This document shows positions 41,867 through 51,707 of a stretch of DNA of 64,000 nucleotides, piece by piece (within the stretch, counting starts at the first letter, position 1; every line of letters begins with the position of its first letter). The position numbers and the translations under genes were made by a program. This DNA is from Bacillus sp. 522_BSPC (GTDB lineage: Bacteria > Bacillota > Bacilli > Bacillales > Cytobacillaceae). The stretch is taken from the NCBI RefSeq assembly GCF_001076885.1, contig NZ_JVDT01000161.1, positions 35,953 through 99,952 on the forward strand. The letters are read 5' to 3'. The notes under the pieces are model-generated. The model had not been told where the DNA came from. It made no database searches and worked only from the letters and a program-made list of their open reading frames with translations.

Positions 41867-44287
41867 ATGGCAGACAATTTTGGTTTAAAAATAGGTGTTG
41901 AAGGCGAGCGTGAATTCAAGAACGCACTGCGAGAAATCAATCAATCATTTAAAGTATTGGGCAGTGAAATGGCCCTTGTAACGAGTCAGTTTGATAAAAA
42001 CGATAAATCCATTCAGTCAGTTACCGCTCGTAATGCCGTTTTGAATAAAGAAATTGACGCACAGAAAGAAAAGATTTCTACCCTTAAGGCTGCCCTTGAT
42101 AATGCCTCCTCCTCTTTTGGTGAAAATGACCGCCGTACTCAGAACTGGCAGATTCAGCTGAACAGGGCACAAGCAGAACTGAACCTTATGGAGCGTGAAC
42201 TTGAGGAGTCCACAGTTGAAGCCGAGAATCTTGGTGAAGAGTTAGAGGATTCCGGTAAAAGTGCAGAAGACGCAGGTGGCAGGTTTGAAAAGCTTGGCGG
42301 TGTACTAAAGGGAATTGGTGTGGCTATGGGTGCAGTTGCCGTTGCAGCTGGAGCCGCGGCTATTAAGTTAGGTAAAGAGGTAGTTACTCAGTTCGGAGAA
42401 TTAGAACAAAACCTAGGTGGATCGGAGGCGGTTTTTGGAGCATACGCTGCATCGATTCAGAAAACCGGTGAGGAAGCCTATAAAAACCTCGGTATTTCCC
42501 AAAGTGAGTATCTTGCTACTGCCAATAAAATGGGGGCATTGTTACAAGGTTCTGGTATACAGCAACAGAGGAGTCTTGAGCTAACTGAAAAGGCCATGCA
42601 ACGTGCGGCAGATATGGCATCTGTTATGGGTATTGATATGTCCTCGGCATTGGAGGCAGTCACTGGGGCGGCAAAGGGTAACTTTGATATGATGGATAAC
42701 TTAGGTGTTGCGATGAACGCTACAAACATCGAAGCCTATGCTCTCGCAAAGGGTCTGGATTTTACTTGGAATACCGCAACACAAGCGGAAAAGGCTGAAG
42801 TGGCAATGCAGATGTTCTTTGAGAATACGGAGCAGTATGCTGGGAATTTTGCGAGAGAGTCAACCCAGACAATATCCGGTTCCATTGGATTGTTACAAGC
42901 TGCACTTGGCTCATTTACAGCCGGACTCGGCAATGCCAATGCGGATATGACAAATCTGACTGAGAATCTTGTGGATGCCTTTGAGGCGGTTGTCACCAAT
43001 ATCGTACCGGTTTTAGAGAATATCGTAGCCGCATTACCGACAGCGACAGGTGCAATTTTAACAGCTGTAGGTGACTTGCTTCCTATGCTTCTTGAATTAG
43101 TCACAAATATATTCACGCAAGTACTGGAAACAATTTTGAACCTTTTACCGGAACTTATTCCGGCTGCGGTCAGTGCTCTAATGACGATTGTCGGTGCATT
43201 AATTGATAACCTTCCACTGCTAATAAATGCAGCAATTGAATTAGTAACAGCACTTGTGGAGGGAATCGGCATAGCGTTACCACAACTCATCCCTGCGGCA
43301 GTTTCTGCAGTTATGCAGATTGTCCAAGGATTGATGGATAATCTACCTCTCATTTTGGATGCCGCATTGCAGTTGATTATAGGATTAGCAAAGGGATTGG
43401 TAGATGCAATACCTCAGCTTACTTCTGCGTTGCCTGTCATCATCAAAGCAATAGTGGATTTCATCATTAAATCTATTCCGCAGATTATTGAAGCGGGGAT
43501 TCAATTATTGACCTCACTGGTTACAGCTTTGCCTACCATTATTACAGCAGTTGTGGAAGCAATTCCGCAAATTATCGATAGTATCATCAGTGCTGTTATT
43601 GGGTCGATTCCTTTGATTATTGATGCAGGTATCCGGCTTCTAATATCACTCATACAGGCATTGCCACAGATTATTACTACTGTTGTAGGTGCTATTCCCA
43701 AGATTGTTAGTTCACTGGTGAATGCAATTATTGGCAACATCGATAAGATTATCCTAGCGGGTGTACAACTGTTTGTGGCACTTATTGCAAATCTGCCAAG
43801 GATAATCGTGGAGATCGTTAAAGCAGTTCCTCAGATTATCTCTGGACTGGTCAGAGCCTTTACTGGTTATATCGGTCAAATGTCTCAAGTAGGCGGAAAT
43901 TTAATTAAAGGATTGTGGAAGGGGATTTCAGACGCAGGTGCATGGCTATGGAGTAAAATCTCTGGATTTTTCGGAAATGTTGTTTCAAGGATTAAAGACT
44001 TCTTGGGTATCCGCTCCCCTTCAACCCTATTTGCTGGAATTGGTCACAACATGGGTGAAGGTATCGGCGTGGGTTTTGAGGATGCAATGACAGCAGTTTC
44101 AAAGGATATGCAAAATGCAGTACCAACGACCTTTGATTTTAATTACAGAGGTGTATCTGGGCAAGGCAATGCCACTGGTGCAAGTATCACTCAAAATATT
44201 TCAGTTATGACACCTAAGGCTCTATCAGAAAAAGAACTAGCACGGGAGTTTAAGAATCTATCCCGTAAACTGGCACTTGAATTGTAA
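41867..44287 (+). CDS. Tape measure protein
   Basis: This 806-residue protein sets tail length; at about 1.5 A per residue it predicts a tail near 120 nm. Its coiled N-terminal part is residues 1-140. A hydrophobic segment (GIGVAMGAVAVAAGAAAIKL) follows, then a minor-tail core to about 350. A long stretch of hydrophobic helical repeats, about 380-690, has units like LIPAAVSALMTIVGALIDN. The C-terminus has GDAGAWLWSKI-type and FLGIRSPSTLFAGIGHNMG. AGGAGGAGGTG precedes the ATG. Confidence 0.92.
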   Translation: MADNFGLKIGVEGEREFKNALREINQSFKVLGSEMALVTSQFDKNDKSIQSVTARNAVLNKEIDAQKEKISTLKAALDNASSSFGENDRRTQNWQIQLNRAQAELNLMERELEESTVEAENLGEELEDSGKSAEDAGGRFEKLGGVLKGIGVAMGAVAVAAGAAAIKLGKEVVTQFGELEQNLGGSEAVFGAYAASIQKTGEEAYKNLGISQSEYLATANKMGALLQGSGIQQQRSLELTEKAMQRAADMASVMGIDMSSALEAVTGAAKGNFDMMDNLGVAMNATNIEAYALAKGLDFTWNTATQAEKAEVAMQMFFENTEQYAGNFARESTQTISGSIGLLQAALGSFTAGLGNANADMTNLTENLVDAFEAVVTNIVPVLENIVAALPTATGAILTAVGDLLPMLLELVTNIFTQVLETILNLLPELIPAAVSALMTIVGALIDNLPLLINAAIELVTALVEGIGIALPQLIPAAVSAVMQIVQGLMDNLPLILDAALQLIIGLAKGLVDAIPQLTSALPVIIKAIVDFIIKSIPQIIEAGIQLLTSLVTALPTIITAVVEAIPQIIDSIISAVIGSIPLIIDAGIRLLISLIQALPQIITTVVGAIPKIVSSLVNAIIGNIDKIILAGVQLFVALIANLPRIIVEIVKAVPQIISGLVRAFTGYIGQMSQVGGNLIKGLWKGISDAGAWLWSKISGFFGNVVSRIKDFLGIRSPSTLFAGIGHNMGEGIGVGFEDAMTAVSKDMQNAVPTTFDFNYRGVSGQGNATGASITQNISVMTPKALSEKELAREFKNLSRKLALEL

Positions 44288-44300
44288 GGGAGGTACGGCA

Positions 44301-45152
44301 ATGGAGCTAACATACACCAATAGAGACGGAGAGAGCATTACGCTTAAGCAAAGCCGACCGTACTTTCTTACGAAGGTAGATGGTACTGGCAATGTGCGTC
44401 AAACCGTCAACACTTTCAAGGCGCCAGATCAGGATGGCGCTTTTTATATTTCTTCCACGCTAGATATGCGAAACATAACAATTGAAGGTACGGTTGTTGC
44501 TGATACTCCCGATGAAGCCTATAAAAGGAGACAACGATTCCTTCAAATATTTAGCCCAAAGCTACTTGGGACCCTTCAATACCGTGACCGACAGATATCC
44601 TGTGTGGTGGAGGAGGCAGGCTTTAGTGTTTCTAATCGGCAACGAATACCTAATTTCTTTATCAGCCTACTCTGCCCATCCCCTTTCTTCGAGACATTAA
44701 ATGAGGTGCGAGAGGAACTGGCATCATGGATACCACTGTTTGAGTTTGAACTGGAAATTCCAACGAGTGGGATGGAGTTTGGAATGCGTCAGCCTAGCCA
44801 GATTATAACGGTGGAAAATATCGGGGATGTATCTTGCGGATGTGAAATTGTGTTTAGGGCATTAGGCACTGTGTCGAATCCTGAACTATTAAACATAGAT
44901 ACTGGCGAGTATATCCGACTTCTCACAACAATGAGCGCTGGGGATGAACTTCGTGTATATACCCACTTCGCTAGTAAGCGTGTGGTCCAGATTGATGGGT
45001 CAACGGTTACAAATGCATTTTCCCTGTTGGATACCAATTCGGTGTTCTTTCAACTCGCGGCGGGTCTTAATACACTGCGTTACGATGCTTCTGTCAATAT
45101 GGAACTGTTAGAGGTTAGCATATACTTTCGTCCGCAGTTTTTGGGGGTGTGA
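44301..45152 (+). CDS. Distal tail protein (Dit)
   Basis: This 283-residue protein is of the Sipho_tail/Dit type: N-terminal ring domain (MELTYTNRDGESITLKQSRP; FKAPDQDGAFYISSTLDMRN) and a galectin-like C-terminal half (GMRQPSQIITVENIGDVSCG). It forms the hub between tail tube and baseplate. The start is ATG 44301 with GGGAGG upstream. It overlaps the next frame only by a few bases. Confidence 0.85.
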   Translation: MELTYTNRDGESITLKQSRPYFLTKVDGTGNVRQTVNTFKAPDQDGAFYISSTLDMRNITIEGTVVADTPDEAYKRRQRFLQIFSPKLLGTLQYRDRQISCVVEEAGFSVSNRQRIPNFFISLLCPSPFFETLNEVREELASWIPLFEFELEIPTSGMEFGMRQPSQIITVENIGDVSCGCEIVFRALGTVSNPELLNIDTGEYIRLLTTMSAGDELRVYTHFASKRVVQIDGSTVTNAFSLLDTNSVFFQLAAGLNTLRYDASVNMELLEVSIYFRPQFLGV

Positions 45153-45154
45153 AG

Positions 45155-47092
45155 ATGGAACTGTATATCTACAATTCAAACCGAGAGCTTGTGGGCATTG
45201 TGGAGTCCTTTGAGTACTTACGCTGGACGAGACGCTATTCCCAGTGCGGCTCATTTGAGTTAAAAGCGATTGCAACTACGGAAAATACAGAGCTATTAAA
45301 GGAAGGAAATATCATCTGGAAAAATGATGATGAGGAAGTCGGGATCATCGAACATCTGGAACTTTCTCAAACCGAGCATGAAATTATTACTGCAAGTGGT
45401 CGGTTTGCAACTTCCTTCCTCTCCCGCCGCATTGTTTGGCAAACGGAGAAATTGTCTGGTGATATTTCTACTTGTGTAGAGCAACTTTTAAATAATAATC
45501 TTATCAATCCTTCTGATGTAGCAAGGAAGATTGCGAACATATCCTTTTCTGCTCCAAACTTTAATGTTCCTATCAGCACACAGGTATCGTATCGAAATTT
45601 GATGGATGCTGTGACGGAACTATGTGTTGCATCGGATGTTGGCATTAAGACTGTGTTCACTCCTGCTACAGGGGTTTTTACCGTAGCGTTATATATGGGA
45701 ACGGAATCACAAGCTGTATTTTCTAAGGAATATGAAAACCTTACAGAACAGATTTATACAATAAGTGCTGGAGATTATGCCAACACCGCCCTTGTTGGTG
45801 GTGAAGGAGAAGGTCCAGACAGAACTTTTGTTGCAATTACAAGTGGCTCTGGTGAGACAAGGCACGAAATTTTTGTGGATGCTAAGGACTTACGGGCAGA
45901 AGACTTTGGTTTAGATTACATTGATACACTAATCTTTCGAGGTCAAAGTAAGCTGAGTGAGCAAGCCATACGCTATTCATTTGATACATCGGTCAATCCA
46001 CACGGTAATTTGTCATATAAGATAGACTTCGATCTTGGGCAGACCGTCAAAGTCATTTCCAAAGCATGGGGTGTATCCATGACGACACGCATCACCGAAG
46101 TTGAAGAAACCTATGACGCAGATGGCCAGAGTATCAGTGTAGTATTCGGAAAAGCTGAATTGACAATAGCCCAAAAATTACACTCCGACTTGAGCGAGGT
46201 GAAAACAGCAATATCGGCTCCAACTGGCATATCTGAAATTGCACAGGCTTTAGGAGCAGTGGAGGATACGCTAGTAACAGTTGAGGAAACCTTAGGCGAC
46301 TTGACGGAGGTAGATTCAAAGATTCAAGGAGACAACGTAGCATCTACTATCAACAATCTGTATGGAAAACTACCTGCGCTCGAAATCAATGTTGGCGGAG
46401 GAACTATATCGATTGGACAATATGCGTTGTATTATATGAAACCTGGAGATGCCTTTTATTTCACCTCATGGAGTGGCAATAAGTTTAGTGACCAGCCAAG
46501 TGACGACGGCCATGTCTTTTTGATAAAACATAGCGGGGACAATACGGGAAATGGATATCAGCGGGCAATGGGTTTCTTTATTTCTCGCAATACGCTGACT
46601 TTCTATGTGATTTCTGTTTTCGTATTTAATAACCCTTCTGGACAAGCAAACTGGCTTAATATCAATAATGAACCTGTAACTACTGCAAGAATTGCCAATG
46701 GAGCAGTTACAGGTTTAAAAATTGCAGACCGTACAATTACAGCTACTAAAATGGTTTCTTCTTTTAGCGACTATTCAACTACAGAACAAAACACTGGGCG
46801 ACTATGGATAGATGGTAAGACAATTTATCGCAAGCAAGTGAATCTTGGGTCACTTACAAATGCGACACCGAAAAGCGTAGCTCACGGCATATCAAACCTC
46901 AGCACTATTGTCAGTTTAACAGGCTTTGCGACAAATGGGACCGTATTCTTGCCACTGCCCCTTGCCCGGTACAACAACTTCGCATCGCAAATCGGACTCT
47001 TCGCAAATAAGACCGACATTGTAGTCGAACCAGGCAATGATAGAACTGCGTATACAGGCTATGTAGTAATAGAGTATACAAAAACGGAATAG
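45155..47092 (+). CDS. Tail hub/baseplate protein (ReqiPepy6 gp37-like)
   Basis: This 645-residue protein has an N-terminal half (MELYIYNSNRELVGIVESFE; LRWTRRYSQCGSFELKA) that fits the siphovirus Gp37-like hub family, a Tal-type baseplate component. The C-terminal 270 residues are beta-rich and repetitive in style (TVEETLGDLTEVDSKIQ, then DGKTIYRKQVNLGSLT) and probably contact the cell surface. The start is ATG 45155. Confidence 0.82.
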   Translation: MELYIYNSNRELVGIVESFEYLRWTRRYSQCGSFELKAIATTENTELLKEGNIIWKNDDEEVGIIEHLELSQTEHEIITASGRFATSFLSRRIVWQTEKLSGDISTCVEQLLNNNLINPSDVARKIANISFSAPNFNVPISTQVSYRNLMDAVTELCVASDVGIKTVFTPATGVFTVALYMGTESQAVFSKEYENLTEQIYTISAGDYANTALVGGEGEGPDRTFVAITSGSGETRHEIFVDAKDLRAEDFGLDYIDTLIFRGQSKLSEQAIRYSFDTSVNPHGNLSYKIDFDLGQTVKVISKAWGVSMTTRITEVEETYDADGQSISVVFGKAELTIAQKLHSDLSEVKTAISAPTGISEIAQALGAVEDTLVTVEETLGDLTEVDSKIQGDNVASTINNLYGKLPALEINVGGGTISIGQYALYYMKPGDAFYFTSWSGNKFSDQPSDDGHVFLIKHSGDNTGNGYQRAMGFFISRNTLTFYVISVFVFNNPSGQANWLNINNEPVTTARIANGAVTGLKIADRTITATKMVSSFSDYSTTEQNTGRLWIDGKTIYRKQVNLGSLTNATPKSVAHGISNLSTIVSLTGFATNGTVFLPLPLARYNNFASQIGLFANKTDIVVEPGNDRTAYTGYVVIEYTKTE

Positions 47093-47107
47093 AAGGAGGA
47101 GTGATTG

Positions 47108-47611
47108 ATGGAAAAAAGCGGATTTTTCAATTCATCCGATGGTGATAGAGTCTATGATGCAACGGACTTCGCTGCATACTTTGGAAGCCTTGTCTCGAAT
47201 GGTGTGTTTTATGCGACACCAACAAACTTACTGGTATCTCCTGGGATTGGATTAGCAGTAACCATAGCACCGGGCAGTGCATGGATTAATGGTTATAGAT
47301 ATGAAAATACGGATGTTTTAAATAAACCCCTTGCTACAGCAGCTGGGAGCAATCCTCGCATAGACAGGGTTGTGGTTCGTTTAAGTCAAATTACGAGAAG
47401 CATTCAGCTCGCCATTGTTACTGGTACTCCAACGGCATCGCCCATAGCTCCGGAATTGACAAGAACAAGCGATGTCTATGAACTAGGTATTGCTGATGTT
47501 CTAATACCTTCAGCTGCTACATCGATTTCAGCAAATAACATTATTGATACTCGGTTGAATACTAGTCTTTGCGGGTTGGTAAACTCGCTAGTTTCTGCGG
47601 TTTATGAATAG
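47108..47611 (+). CDS. Baseplate/tail accessory protein
   Basis: This 167-residue protein (MEKSGFFNSSDGDRVYDATD, FAAYFGSLVSNGVFYATPTN) is like N-terminal domains that attach receptor-binding parts to the baseplate in Gram-positive phages. AGGAGGAG precedes ATG 47108. It sits between the hub and the long fiber gene. Exact role unknown. Confidence 0.7.
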   Translation: MEKSGFFNSSDGDRVYDATDFAAYFGSLVSNGVFYATPTNLLVSPGIGLAVTIAPGSAWINGYRYENTDVLNKPLATAAGSNPRIDRVVVRLSQITRSIQLAIVTGTPTASPIAPELTRTSDVYELGIADVLIPSAATSISANNIIDTRLNTSLCGLVNSLVSAVYE

Positions 47612-47624
47612 GAGGTGAATATAA

Positions 47625-49979
47625 GTGGCGGATATTAACGGCATCACTCTGCAGGCGGGTTCCAGCCCGACCGTTTATTACACGATTACTTATACTAAAA
47701 GCCGACCTAATAATAGCCAGATGACATACAACTTTACCATATCCGCTGCATTGGGTTCTTCAGGTTCCTTCATCCATAATGGTTATGCATTGCTTTGTAC
47801 AATGACTGTAAATGGATCTTCTTCGCAGGTGCGAATCAAAGCGGCGGACGGGGATAACTGGGATGGAACTACACCAAGACTCAGGTATGTTTCGGTGACC
47901 TGTGCTTCTACTACAGGTAATGCAACCCAGCCAGTCACATTCAAAGTGGTATCTGATGGGCGATTGCCATTATCCTCTGGTGTAATTACCAATTCGAGTT
48001 ATACGGTATTAAGCTCTCCATTGCTTACTACAGCATGTGGAGCACCGACATCTTGTACGGTTTCCCCGACACTTGCGGAAGGGGATGTGACTCTTTCTTG
48101 GAGTGGTGCTTCTGGGGGCATCAATAATACGATTTCTAGTTATGAGATTCAATATAGTGATTCTGCCGATAACATCACATGGGGAGCATGGACTGCTCTG
48201 ACAACTGTGACCACCACAGCATCAAGTGGCAGTGTATCAGTAGCACCGCCCTCAACGCGAGGTAATTACCGAAGATTTCGTGTACGAACCCGTGGTACAG
48301 CAGGAGCTAGTTATTACTCTAGCTGGAAAGTATCCACAAACAGCGTCCGCAGGAATACGGTACCAAAGCCAGCAACGACTGCTGTTGCCTCCCCTGCGGC
48401 ATATAGTAATGAGACTATCACACTTACTTGGAGCGGAGCGTCTAGCGGTACCAGTCCAATTAAGGGGTATCAAATTGCCAGTCGCACATCCACGGATAAC
48501 AGCACATGGAGTGCGTGGAATGTGTTGACCATGTTGACATTGGCAGCAAGCGGTGGTAGCTATAATCCAATTGTATCGAGGACCCCAGGAACATATACAC
48601 AATTTGGTATTTGGACAATTGACACATTTGATGTTTACTCAATAGAGAAAATCAGTAATAGCATTTATTGCAACATCACTGCCTGTGCAGCACCGACTGC
48701 CTGCACGGTAAGTGCAACATTATCTGAAGGAAACGTTACTCTTTCGTGGAGTGGAGCAGCTGGTGGCGCAGGTAATCCCATCACTTCCTACGAAATACAA
48801 TATAGTGATTCGCCAGATAATAGCAATTGGGGTGCTTGGTTGGCATTGGCGATAGTCAATACTTCTGCAACAAGCAGTATTTTAAATGTCAGTCCACCTG
48901 CTACACGTGGTCATTATCGTCGGTTCCGAATAAGAACCCGTGGTACAGCTGGAGAGGATTTTTACTCAGGCTGGACTATTACCAGTAATACTGTTCGTAA
49001 AAACATACTACCAATACCGCCGACTATTTTTGCCGCAAACCCTCCTATCTATGAAGTAAATACAATAAACCTTTCGTGGAGTGGAACGGTACCTGGAACC
49101 AGCTCCATCAAGCAATATGTTATTCAACAGGCCACTTCGATAGATGGACTAAATTGGTCTGCTTATGAAGCACTGACGACAGTTATTTCCAATGCGACTT
49201 CAGGCACTCTTCAGGTAAATGCCTCACAGGTTGCCGGTAGATATACTCGTTATCGAATCAGCGTCACAGATGCACTTGATGCAGTGTCTGCCTATGTTGT
49301 TAGTAACGCGGTAAAGAAAAACAGCCCGCCTGTAGCACCGATAGTGGACTGTCCAATGTCTGGCAATTTTACTTATAATGCTACACCACGTTTTATGATC
49401 ACAACAGGAATTGAACCAGATGGACAAACACAAATAGTGGAGGTAAGGATTGACTCTGGTTCATGGCAAAACAGCGTAGACAATCCTGAGCGGTTTTCTG
49501 TAAGCGGCTATCTTGGTAATGGGGTCAAGACAATTTACCAAGCTGAACCGCTTTCTGTAGGAAATCATACGGTTACTTTTCGTTGCCTTGACAGTGATAT
49601 CGAGTCAGCAAGCACAGAAGTTGTTCGTACCTTCACGATTTTAGCATTACCTTTTGAAATCATCACCGCTAATGTGACACATGTAAAGGCAGCGCATATT
49701 AAGACGCTTCGAACTGCTATAAACAGGGTACGTAGCTATTACAATATGTCCCCTGCAACTTGGAAAGAGGAGATCATCGCAAGAAAGACCACTGTTAAGA
49801 ATTGGCCATTCCATATCGTTGAAATGCGTAAAGCTATTGATGCGATTATTATGATAATTAATAGTTTTGATTCTTCCCATGCGTTCGATATACCATCTGT
49901 CACATGGCTACCTATTGGTACAGGAAGGCCTAGGGCAGATGTGATGCAACAAATTCATGACCTAATAAAAATAATGTAA
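47625..49979 (+). CDS. Fibronectin type III-repeat tail fiber protein
   Basis: This 784-residue protein starts at GTG 47625 with AGGAGGTGA upstream. The first 135 residues are an unknown beta domain. Four FN3-like domains follow in the order A-B-A'-B' (VTLSWSGASGGINN, ITLTWSGASSGTSPIK, VTLSWSGAAGGAGNP, INLSWSGTVPGTSSIK). Then come an Ig-like domain and a C-terminal helical part (HIKTLRTAINRVRSYYNM). It is probably a cell-binding fiber. The doubled A-B unit points to internal duplication. Confidence 0.8.
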   Translation: MADINGITLQAGSSPTVYYTITYTKSRPNNSQMTYNFTISAALGSSGSFIHNGYALLCTMTVNGSSSQVRIKAADGDNWDGTTPRLRYVSVTCASTTGNATQPVTFKVVSDGRLPLSSGVITNSSYTVLSSPLLTTACGAPTSCTVSPTLAEGDVTLSWSGASGGINNTISSYEIQYSDSADNITWGAWTALTTVTTTASSGSVSVAPPSTRGNYRRFRVRTRGTAGASYYSSWKVSTNSVRRNTVPKPATTAVASPAAYSNETITLTWSGASSGTSPIKGYQIASRTSTDNSTWSAWNVLTMLTLAASGGSYNPIVSRTPGTYTQFGIWTIDTFDVYSIEKISNSIYCNITACAAPTACTVSATLSEGNVTLSWSGAAGGAGNPITSYEIQYSDSPDNSNWGAWLALAIVNTSATSSILNVSPPATRGHYRRFRIRTRGTAGEDFYSGWTITSNTVRKNILPIPPTIFAANPPIYEVNTINLSWSGTVPGTSSIKQYVIQQATSIDGLNWSAYEALTTVISNATSGTLQVNASQVAGRYTRYRISVTDALDAVSAYVVSNAVKKNSPPVAPIVDCPMSGNFTYNATPRFMITTGIEPDGQTQIVEVRIDSGSWQNSVDNPERFSVSGYLGNGVKTIYQAEPLSVGNHTVTFRCLDSDIESASTEVVRTFTILALPFEIITANVTHVKAAHIKTLRTAINRVRSYYNMSPATWKEEIIARKTTVKNWPFHIVEMRKAIDAIIMIINSFDSSHAFDIPSVTWLPIGTGRPRADVMQQIHDLIKIM

Positions 49980-49989
49980 AAATAAAATT

Positions 49990-50022
49990 CAGCGCTCTTG
50001 TCATTTGCAGGGGCGCTTTTCT
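49990..50022 (+). terminator. Possible terminator after the fiber gene
   Basis: CAGCGCTC and GGGGCGCT-type arms form a short stem followed by TTTTCT. It is weak, and may instead act as a leader hairpin of the holin gene. Confidence 0.45.
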
Positions 50023-50054
50023 ATATGGAAATACACGAAACGGAGGTGTCTTTA

Positions 50055-50495
50055 ATGAAAGAAATTTGGAATTGGATACAGCTGGCTATTGCCGCAGTCG
50101 GTGGATTTCTTGGGTGGTTTCTCGGCGGTTATGACGGATTTCTCTATGCACTGGTAGCCTTTGTGATCATTGACTACCTGACAGGTGTCTTTTGTGCAAT
50201 TGCAAACAAAAAACTGTGTAGCGAAATCGGTGCTAAGGGGATTTTCAAAAAGGTACTCATCTTTATAATGGTAGGCATCGCTCATATTATCGATACACAA
50301 ATTTTGGTTAGTATTGGAGAAAATAGTGGCATTTTACGAACAGCAGTAATCTTTTTCTACCTAAGTAATGAAGGAGTATCCATTTTAGAGAACGCTGGAC
50401 ATATTGGACTGCCTATTCCAGAAAACCTAAAATCGGTTTTACAGCAACTACATGGACGTGATGGGGAACCGCCTAAGCCTGGTGGTGGAAGATGA
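50055..50495 (+). CDS. Phage holin (toxin secretion/lysis holin family)
   Basis: This 146-residue holin is of the phage_holin_4 type, with three hydrophobic segments (about 8-25, 30-50 and 65-85) and the motif FVIIDYLTGVFCAIANKKLC. It ends in a charged, proline-rich tail (GRDGEPPKPGGGR). It opens the membrane for the amidase encoded next. The start is ATG 50055 with GGAGGTG upstream. Confidence 0.87.
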   Translation: MKEIWNWIQLAIAAVGGFLGWFLGGYDGFLYALVAFVIIDYLTGVFCAIANKKLCSEIGAKGIFKKVLIFIMVGIAHIIDTQILVSIGENSGILRTAVIFFYLSNEGVSILENAGHIGLPIPENLKSVLQQLHGRDGEPPKPGGGR

Positions 50496-50526
50496 TTGAC
50501 TTAATATTTGATTAGAGGTGATTTTA

Positions 50527-51228
50527 ATGAAGTTACGCAAACTATTACTTACGAACAATGCCTGCTATAAAGCGGGTAAAATCATAACGCCAAAGGGTAT
50601 TATGGTTCACTCGACTGGTGCAAACAACCCATGGTTGAAGCGCTACGTTGGCCCAGACGATGGCTTGCTAGGAAAGAACCAGTATAACAACCATTGGAAT
50701 CAAGACAAACCTGGAGGGCGTGAAGTCTGTGTCCATGCCTTCATTGGTAAATTAGCAGATGGTTCCATTGCTACCTATCAAACATTACTTTGGAATCACC
50801 GAGGTTGGCATGCTGGCGGAGCTGCGAACAATACTCATATTGGATTTGAAATTTGCGAGGACGGATTGACCGATGCCTCGTATTTTTCTGCTGTTTACAA
50901 GGAAGCTGTGGAGCTTTGTGTACATCTTTGCAAACTCTATGGATTTAGCGAAAAAGATATCATCTGTCACAGCGAAGGTTATAAACGAGGCATTGCCAGT
51001 AACCATGGGGATGTGATGCACTGGTTCCCTAAACATGGGAAGAGTATGGACACCTTTCGAGCGGATGTGAAGAAATTACTAATCACAGAAAATAAGCCAG
51101 CAGAACCAGTGAAAAAGAAATATTACCGTGTGCAGATCGGTGCATATTCGGATAAAGCAAATGCTGAGGCACAGCTTGCCAAGGCTAAAAAGGCAGGCTT
51201 TACGGATGCATTTATTAAGTATGATTAA
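50527..51228 (+). CDS. Endolysin: N-acetylmuramoyl-L-alanine amidase with SPOR domain
   Basis: This 233-residue amidase_2/PGRP-type enzyme has zinc ligands likely in MVHSTGAN (His), HRGWHAGG (His region) and CHSEGY, with NHGDVMHWFPKHG near the end of the catalytic domain. A SPOR-type peptidoglycan-binding domain closes the protein (YYRVQIGAYSDKANAEAQLA). It cuts the amide bond between MurNAc and the peptide. The start is ATG 50527 with AGAGGTGA upstream. Confidence 0.9.
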   Translation: MKLRKLLLTNNACYKAGKIITPKGIMVHSTGANNPWLKRYVGPDDGLLGKNQYNNHWNQDKPGGREVCVHAFIGKLADGSIATYQTLLWNHRGWHAGGAANNTHIGFEICEDGLTDASYFSAVYKEAVELCVHLCKLYGFSEKDIICHSEGYKRGIASNHGDVMHWFPKHGKSMDTFRADVKKLLITENKPAEPVKKKYYRVQIGAYSDKANAEAQLAKAKKAGFTDAFIKYD

Positions 51229-51291
51229 CAAATTGAGCGAGTTAAAAATCATCGAGATTCCTAAATAAAATATTAAACTATTAATTTATCT

Positions 51292-51329
51292 AGCCTGCGG
51301 GGGTTCTTCCCTTGCAGGCTCTTTTTTTA
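51292..51329 (+). terminator. Terminator at the end of the late operon
   Basis: AGCCTGC pairs with GCAGGCT across a 14-base GC-rich loop, followed by CTTTTTTT. Confidence 0.85.
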
Positions 51330-51354
51330 TGCCTTGATTTAATTAAATTCTACA

Positions 51355-51398
51355 AATCCTCAACTTCGACCTGTTCCCACGGCTATTAGGTAGGAGGT
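51355..51398 (+). promoter_or_regulatory. Repeated phage leader motif, copy 3
   Basis: The block is AATCCTCAAC, 13 bases, then CACGGCTATTAGGTAGGAGG. The 3' part is itself the ribosome site (AGGAGGTG) of the next gene. ACCT 51369-51372 can pair with AGGT 51388-51391 or with AGGT in the ribosome site. Confidence 0.6.
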
Positions 51399-51406
51399 GA
51401 TTCCTA

Positions 51407-51646
51407 GTGAATCAGCACGAGGATAAAAAAGTTACGAAGATCTCGGATGAGGTTATAGACAAAAGCATCACCGCACTTAAGAGAGTGTCACAGGAACAGT
51501 TACAACGTGAGTTTGATTATATTCAGGCAGAAAAATTGCTGAGAAAGATGCTCGAAAAAGGCTTAATAACTGAAGTAGAATTCAACAAGATAGATGCACT
51601 CAATCGCCAAACATTCTCCCCCTTTTTAGCTGAGATAATGCCCTGA
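51407..51646 (+). CDS. SHOCT-like small protein before the recombinases
   Basis: This 79-residue protein starts at GTG 51407, with GGAGGTG eight bases upstream. Its C-terminal half looks like a SHOCT-type short helical domain (AEKLLRKMLEKGLITEVEFN). Similar genes precede large serine recombinase genes in other Firmicute prophages. It could be a recombination directionality or regulatory factor; there is no direct evidence. Confidence 0.65.
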   Translation: MNQHEDKKVTKISDEVIDKSITALKRVSQEQLQREFDYIQAEKLLRKMLEKGLITEVEFNKIDALNRQTFSPFLAEIMP

Positions 51647-51707
51647 AACCGTTGATATATAAGGGTTCCAGAGGTAATATGTGACCTACCAAGAAGGAGG
51701 TGAGAGG

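Noticed and set aside
42900..43950. Hydrophobic repeats in the tape measure as a separate membrane transporter
   Set aside because: They are in frame within one 806-residue protein and typical of tape measure proteins.
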